From Actinomycetota bacterium (lineage in GTDB: Bacteria; Actinomycetota; Acidimicrobiia; Acidimicrobiales; Ilumatobacteraceae): a stretch of DNA of 8,340 nt. The notes under the pieces are model-generated. The model had not been told where the DNA came from. It searched no databases and saw only the letters and a program-made list of their open reading frames with translations. The translations under genes were made by a program, and so were the position numbers. Of the stretch, positions 6,766 through 8,340 are shown piece by piece. The stretch is from assembly GCA_009704425.1 (NCBI GenBank), contig WLEG01000070.1:1-8340 (forward strand), read 5' to 3'. Every line of letters begins with the position of its first letter. The first letter of the stretch is position 1.

Positions 6766-7298
6766 CATGACGTGGGAATCCGTATGTGCCCGAGCGTGGC
6801 GGCGATCACCGGCACGATGACGAGCACCACGAACGAGGGGAGTGTGCACGCGACCAACGGCACGGCCAGTTGGACGGGAAGTTTCCGGGCCGACGACTCG
6901 GCTTGTCGTCGTCGATGATGTCGGGCCGCGATCGACAACTGGTACGCGATCTGATCGATGGGTATTCCGAGACGATCACCATCGGCGAGGATCTCGGTGA
7001 GTGGCCGTGCGATGGGGCCGAGAACGCGCGGGATCTCGTCGAGGGCGGTGCCGAGACGTTCACCGGACCCGACCGAAGCGAGCACCGCGCGGAACGCCTC
7101 GCGTACCGAGAGCGGAGCGTGGCGCGCCAACAGTTCGATGGCCAGGATGGGTGTGTGACCGGCGCGCAACGCGGCCAGGAGCAAGTCGACGGCGTCGGGC
7201 AGATCGTCGACGACGGCACGGGCGCGGCGGTCACGGATGATGCGGCGACGGCGGAGCACCAGAACGACCACCAGAACGAGGAGAACGAAAGCGGTCAT
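6765..7298 (-). CDS. tadC: TadC-like inner-membrane platform protein (T2SSF domain)
   Basis: One of the two polytopic proteins that form the inner-membrane platform of the Tad pilus, where the TadA motor acts on pilin addition. It is 177 residues: an N-terminal membrane segment (about 2-15) followed by RRRR, a GspF/T2SSF helical domain (about 31-135; DLPDAVDLLLAALRAGHTP, SVGSGERLGTALDEIP, and GDRLGIPIDQIAYQLS) and a C-terminal double hydrophobic stretch (KLPVQLAVPLVACTLPSF then VVLVIVPVIAATLG). The KLPVQL..P....LPSF pattern is characteristic of TadC. Start ATG 7296-7298 overlaps the tadB stop as ATGA, a classic translational coupling. A longer reading from an ATG at 7325 is possible. The protein is of the short, single-domain form usual in actinobacteria. 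Confidence 0.87.
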   Translation of the reverse strand: MTAFVLLVLVVVLVLRRRRIIRDRRARAVVDDLPDAVDLLLAALRAGHTPILAIELLARHAPLSVREAFRAVLASVGSGERLGTALDEIPRVLGPIARPLTEILADGDRLGIPIDQIAYQLSIAARHHRRRQAESSARKLPVQLAVPLVACTLPSFVVLVIVPVIAATLGHIRIPTS

Positions 7299-7867
7299 GA
7301 GCGTTCCAACAGAGTCCGGGTCCATCGACGACCCACGATGTTCAGCCCGACACCAACGACGAGGCAGAACCAACCGAGCGGTGTGGCGATGAGGGTGCGA
7401 CGAACGTCGTGGTGCTCGAGGAACATGTATCCGCCGCACGCGACCGGAAGCCAGGTGATGAGTCGGGTGGACGCGAGTGCCGTGGCCGCCTGGGTGCGTC
7501 GCTCGGCGCGGGCATGTGCCCGGTCGTCGAGTGTGGCGACGAGCGAATCGATGGTGCCCGCGATGTCTCCTCCGGTGGAAGCCGAGATGGCGAGAACGTG
7601 CAGGCTCATCACGACGTCGCGATCGGACTGGTCGCGAACGACTCGATGGCAGGCGTCGGTCAACGGGGTTCCGGCCACCACCATGCGGGCGAGTTCGCGT
7701 GTGACATCCGTGGGATGACGAACGGTGCTGGCCACCAGAGCCGCCGTGAGTGTCTGCGACGAGCGCAGAGCCCGCGCGACGTGGGCCAGGGCGTCGCGCA
7801 GGTCCGCGTTACCCACCGTCTCGCGGGGGTGGCGCTCACGACGTCGTCGTCGATCACGCGGTCGCAC
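7295..7867 (-). CDS. tadB: TadB-like inner-membrane platform protein (T2SSF domain)
   Basis: The partner of the TadC-like protein in the pilus platform. From GTG 7867 it has 190 residues. A very basic N-terminus (RPRDRRRRRERH) is followed by a T2SSF domain: LRDALAHVARALRSSQTLTA (about 23-42), ELARMVVAGTPLTDAC (about 58-73) and LHVLAISASTGGDIAGTID (about 89-107). Two C-terminal hydrophobic segments follow, about 136-150 and 158-179. The start is uncertain. GTG 7867 overlaps tadA by 14 bp; ATG 7918 overlaps by 65 bp; GTG 7816 would lie wholly downstream of tadA and lose the Arg-rich tail. None has a clear Shine-Dalgarno. It is shorter than proteobacterial TadB, as is common in actinobacterial Tad clusters. 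Confidence 0.84.
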   Translation of the reverse strand: MRPRDRRRRRERHPRETVGNADLRDALAHVARALRSSQTLTAALVASTVRHPTDVTRELARMVVAGTPLTDACHRVVRDQSDRDVVMSLHVLAISASTGGDIAGTIDSLVATLDDRAHARAERRTQAATALASTRLITWLPVACGGYMFLEHHDVRRTLIATPLGWFCLVVGVGLNIVGRRWTRTLLERS

Positions 7868-8340
7868 GGTGAACCGTCTCGATGTGGCGTCGGTCGGAGT
7901 GTCGCACGTGGACCACATGGTCGATCAGACGTCGACCGTCGGCCGTCTTGACGAGATGCACGACCGTTCCGATGGCCGCCGACACGGTTCGTCGTATGTC
8001 GTCGGCCCTCCACGAGGGAGCGGCTTGCGAGACCAACAGGTCGATGCGTTCGAGTCCGTCGATCGCCGAGTTGGCGTGCACGGTGGACATGCTTCCCACG
8101 TGTCCGGTGTTCATGGACTGGACGAGCGTGAGGGCCTCCGAACCCCGAACCTCGCCGACGATGATGCGGTCGGGTCGCAGGCGTAGCGCGGCCCGCAACA
8201 GATCGTCGAGTGACACCGCACCGCGTCCCTCGGCGCTGGGGGGACGAGCCTCGAGGCGCACCGCGTTGCGGTGCCGACTGGGCAGTTCGTGGGTGTCCTC
8301 GATGACCACCAGCCGTTCGGCCGAGGCCACGTCGTCGAGC
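7854..8340 (-). CDS. tadA: TadA/CpaF-type pilus assembly ATPase, C-terminal part, runs off right edge
   Basis: The cytoplasmic hexameric ATPase that powers Tad pilus assembly. The 161 visible codons hold the C-terminal part of the nucleotide-binding domain. They include the Asp box ERLVVIEDTHEL (about 8-19), the Walker B segment RPDRIIVGEVRGSEAL (about 55-70) and the His box GHVGSMSTVHANSA (about 79-92), all in the order and spacing of TadA/CpaF. The Walker A P-loop and N-terminal domain lie beyond the edge, so the start is not visible. The protein ends HRATA at the stop 7854-7856. It heads the visible part of the minus-strand pilus block; a TadZ/CpaE-like gene may precede it outside the window. 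Confidence 0.93.
   Translation of the reverse strand, partial: LDDVASAERLVVIEDTHELPSRHRNAVRLEARPPSAEGRGAVSLDDLLRAALRLRPDRIIVGEVRGSEALTLVQSMNTGHVGSMSTVHANSAIDGLERIDLLVSQAAPSWRADDIRRTVSAAIGTVVHLVKTADGRRLIDHVVHVRHSDRRHIETVHRATA

Noticed and set aside
6786..7718. A 310-residue plus-strand frame opposite tadC and tadB.
   Set aside because: It is antisense to two T2SSF proteins with clear membrane segments; the composition (Asp, Gly, Arg, Glu) is typical of a shadow frame.

Overview
The window is gene-dense, GC-rich bacterial chromosome (GC-rich by eye, with strong G/C third-position bias). It fits an actinobacterium, possibly Acidimicrobiia. The grounds are an MMPL transporter, half-size TadB and TadC proteins, many GTG starts, starts without a Shine-Dalgarno and one likely leaderless start. 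The placement is inference. There are ten genes, no rRNA, tRNA, CRISPR or insertion sequence, and no gene-free stretch longer than about 65 bases.

Layout: (1) On the minus strand, the N-terminal 272 codons of DNA topoisomerase I (topA) run off the left edge. A 14-helix MMPL (RND-superfamily) transporter lies 35 bp upstream of it on the same strand and may be co-transcribed. (2) Divergent from the transporter is rsgA, the 30S ribosome-maturation GTPase, on the plus strand. It probably starts at a GTG that sits just behind a TANNNT -10 box, which suggests a leaderless mRNA. (3) rsgA meets a minus-strand block tail to tail with 4 bp between stop codons. Read in its own direction from the right edge, that block is: the C-terminal part of a TadA/CpaF ATPase, TadB-like and TadC-like membrane platform proteins, a small Flp-type prepilin, a TadE-like pseudopilin, a STAS-domain protein, and a [4Fe-4S] (6-4)-photolyase-like protein. 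Gene junctions in the block overlap or are at most 21 bp.

How the genes fit together: tadA-tadB-tadC-prepilin-tadE is the assembly motor, inner-membrane platform, structural subunit and minor subunit of a small Tad (type IVc) pilus. Both prepilins carry the same G|QA..E processing site, so one prepilin peptidase, not in this window, could process both. The STAS protein and the photolyase follow with no visible promoter and may ride on the same transcript. The STAS protein has Asp at the position where SpoIIAA-type antagonists carry the phosphorylated Ser, so it may be locked in a phospho-like state. I found no clear evidence of a wholly new system. The oddest points are the pilus/STAS/photolyase linkage, the Asp-substituted STAS protein and an extra transmembrane hairpin in the MMPL protein.
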